13,960 nt of DNA from CAZWUW01 sp964636895. Lineage in GTDB: Bacteria; Bacillota; Thermincolia; Thermincolales; CAZWUW01. The notes under the pieces are model-generated. The model was not told the DNA's origin, searched no databases, and saw only the letters and a program-made list of their open reading frames with translations. The DNA lies in NCBI GenBank assembly GCA_964636895.1, contig CAZWUW010000075.1, positions 1 through 13,960 of the forward strand. Reading direction: 5' to 3'. Position numbers and translations under genes: made by a program. Below are positions 12,635 to 13,960 of this stretch, piece after piece; position 1 is the stretch's first letter; each line of letters begins with the position of its first letter.

Positions 12635-13960
12635 TTAGCCTGCGGCAGGAAAACTAAAGCGGTACTCCAAAGGAACGGCGGAGGCCGGCTCAGGGACTGA
12701 TTTTATGTGCAGCGAATAAGTAGTATCCTGTGGCTCTACAGGCAACAGCACCCGCCCCTGCCTGGTAAAGTATGTAATCCCATTTATCTCCAGCAGTCCT
12801 TCAAAAGGACGCAGTGTATACCGGTCTCTGACCTGCACCGTCAGGAATGTCTGTTTTCCCACAGTAAGGGGCTTGGGCAGCACACTGACCACGATGTCCC
12901 TGGTTTTTTGCGGCAAACTTATCGGTTTGACACTGTCCAGGGCAAAATCCAGTTTAAAAGCAGAATGTTTCAGGCCATAAACACTTAGACTTGCTGAGCT
13001 GTATACGACCACTTCCCATGTACCGGCGGCAGGAAAATCAGCAGCGGCCGTTACAAATTCCACCGGACCGGCCGGATTAACACCGGCAAAATCAGTTTTT
13101 GCCACTTCCTTACCGCCTTTGGGCCCGTACACGAGCATCCGCACCCGGCCGCCGCCATTGGCAGGTGTAAGCTTCAACCGTACTTTGTCGGCACCTGGGG
13201 GCACCCGGAAAAAATACCGCTTATACTGGGCCGGGGTCAGAGTATCATCCAAGGTAAGCCGGTAATCCTGTTCAGGCTCAAGTACATAAGGTTTAATCAC
13301 CGTGGCCAGCGCATTCAACTCCTGCCGGCCGGAAGCGGTATCTCTCCCGGTCAGATAAGCGGAATAAAGTCCCGGTTGGTCCGGCAGTTGCATGTTTACA
13401 TCCAGCCCACGCACCCGGGAGGCCGGAATCTTCAGCAACTGCTGCTCCGGCCAAAGCCAGGGGGAAGTTGCGGCCAACTCGATGAATCTGGCTTTGCCGG
13501 CCCGCTCACTAAGGTAAAAAGTAACCCGGCCGGGCAGATATTCGCGGGCAAAAACCCCGGCCCCGTTTTTGGTGGCCAGGTCATAGTTCCGGGCAGCAAC
13601 CCCGGCAATTTCAACAGGCAGTCGCTGCAATTCGTCCCAGGCCACAGCGGCATCAAAAACTCCAAAACCCTGTTCTACAGCGGAGTAACCCGGAATAGGC
13701 CGGGCGCTCTTTTCAAAGGCCTTTTTCAACTGCCCCGGACTAACTCGCAGGTTACTCCGGCCCGCCGCCTCCATCAACAGGGCAGCCGCACCTGACACAT
13801 GAGGGACAGCCATGCTGGTGCCTTCGCTTAAATAATACTGTTCGCCTTTACGCAACGGAACGGTGGAAACCGCACTGCCCGGAGCCACCAGCGAAACTAC
13901 CGGCGAGCCATCGGCACGCGGCCCGATAGAACTGAAATACCAAAGATTGCTGGCCGGCAC
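12635..13960 (-). CDS. Subtilisin-like serine protease (S8), C-terminal part (5' end outside the window)
   Basis: The visible 441 codons begin inside the protease domain. The stretch WYFSSIGPRADGS and VSLVAPGSAV leads to the catalytic Ser in EGTSMAVPHVSGAAALL (visible residue 49). The Asp and His of the triad lie beyond the window edge. After the protease core (to about visible residue 115) come roughly 325 residues of beta-rich sequence: one segment (about 225-340, PPGADKVRLKL, AGTWEVVVYSS) resembles the accessory domains after subtilase cores that bind the mature enzyme, and the last 90 residues look like an Ig-like fold. The frame starts with GTG at the edge, which is an internal Val and not a start. 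It probably acts outside the cell. It ends 93 bp before the LCP start with no strong terminator. The substrate is unknown; processing of surface proteins is a guess. Confidence 0.9.
   Translation of the reverse strand: MPASNLWYFSSIGPRADGSPVVSLVAPGSAVSTVPLRKGEQYYLSEGTSMAVPHVSGAAALLMEAAGRSNLRVSPGQLKKAFEKSARPIPGYSAVEQGFGVFDAAVAWDELQRLPVEIAGVAARNYDLATKNGAGVFAREYLPGRVTFYLSERAGKARFIELAATSPWLWPEQQLLKIPASRVRGLDVNMQLPDQPGLYSAYLTGRDTASGRQELNALATVIKPYVLEPEQDYRLTLDDTLTPAQYKRYFFRVPPGADKVRLKLTPANGGGRVRMLVYGPKGGKEVAKTDFAGVNPAGPVEFVTAAADFPAAGTWEVVVYSSASLSVYGLKHSAFKLDFALDSVKPISLPQKTRDIVVSVLPKPLTVGKQTFLTVQVRDRYTLRPFEGLLEINGITYFTRQGRVLLPVEPQDTTYSLHIKSVPEPASAVPLEYRFSFPAAG

Overview
The window comes from a low- to mid-GC Bacillota chromosome, most likely a Clostridia or Negativicutes-type anaerobe. 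This rests on Gram-positive style cell-wall genes (TagO, TagA, a LytR-CpsA-Psr protein), an SLH-domain surface protein and strong GGAGG-type ribosome binding sites. I cannot fix the genus from the sequence. Every gene I accept lies on the minus strand, so the genes are read from high to low coordinates, and both outer genes are cut by the window edges.

From the high end the order is: the C-terminal part of a secreted subtilase (12635-13960); an LCP-family cell-wall glycopolymer ligase with a Pro/Gly/Gln-rich repeat tail (11090-12541); TagA/WecG-type ManNAc transferase (10186-10938); a secreted protein with three SLH domains (9080-10123); a terminator and a promoter; a 3.7 kb Tn554-type transposon (5218-8950); then a GT4 glycosyltransferase (4076-5200), murJ (2478-4046), fabZ (2024-2452), tagO (788-1855), a terminator, and the N-terminal part of a phosphoglucomutase/phosphomannomutase (1-473).

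The host genes form an envelope-biogenesis locus. The sugar-phosphate mutase would feed nucleotide-sugar supply. TagO loads GlcNAc-1-phosphate on undecaprenyl phosphate and TagA adds ManNAc to make the linkage disaccharide. The GT4 enzyme may extend or modify a glycan. An LCP protein would attach the finished polymer to peptidoglycan. MurJ flips lipid II, and the SLH protein probably binds a secondary wall polymer. FabZ supplies fatty-acid elongation.

The accessory part is the transposon. It holds only tnpA, tnpB and tnpC (two tyrosine recombinases and a small HTH/coiled-coil accessory protein) and no passenger gene. Its ends carry an 11-bp terminal inverted repeat ending in GATATC, a 15-bp-stem hairpin, a 28-bp perfect palindrome and five copies of an 11-mer related to ACATCGACTAC. 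It appears to have landed exactly between a sigma-A-like promoter (8980-9008) and the ribosome binding site of the GT4 gene. A 12-bp inverted repeat hides the tnpA start codon and could silence tnpA on read-through transcripts. I see no RNA genes and no CRISPR array.
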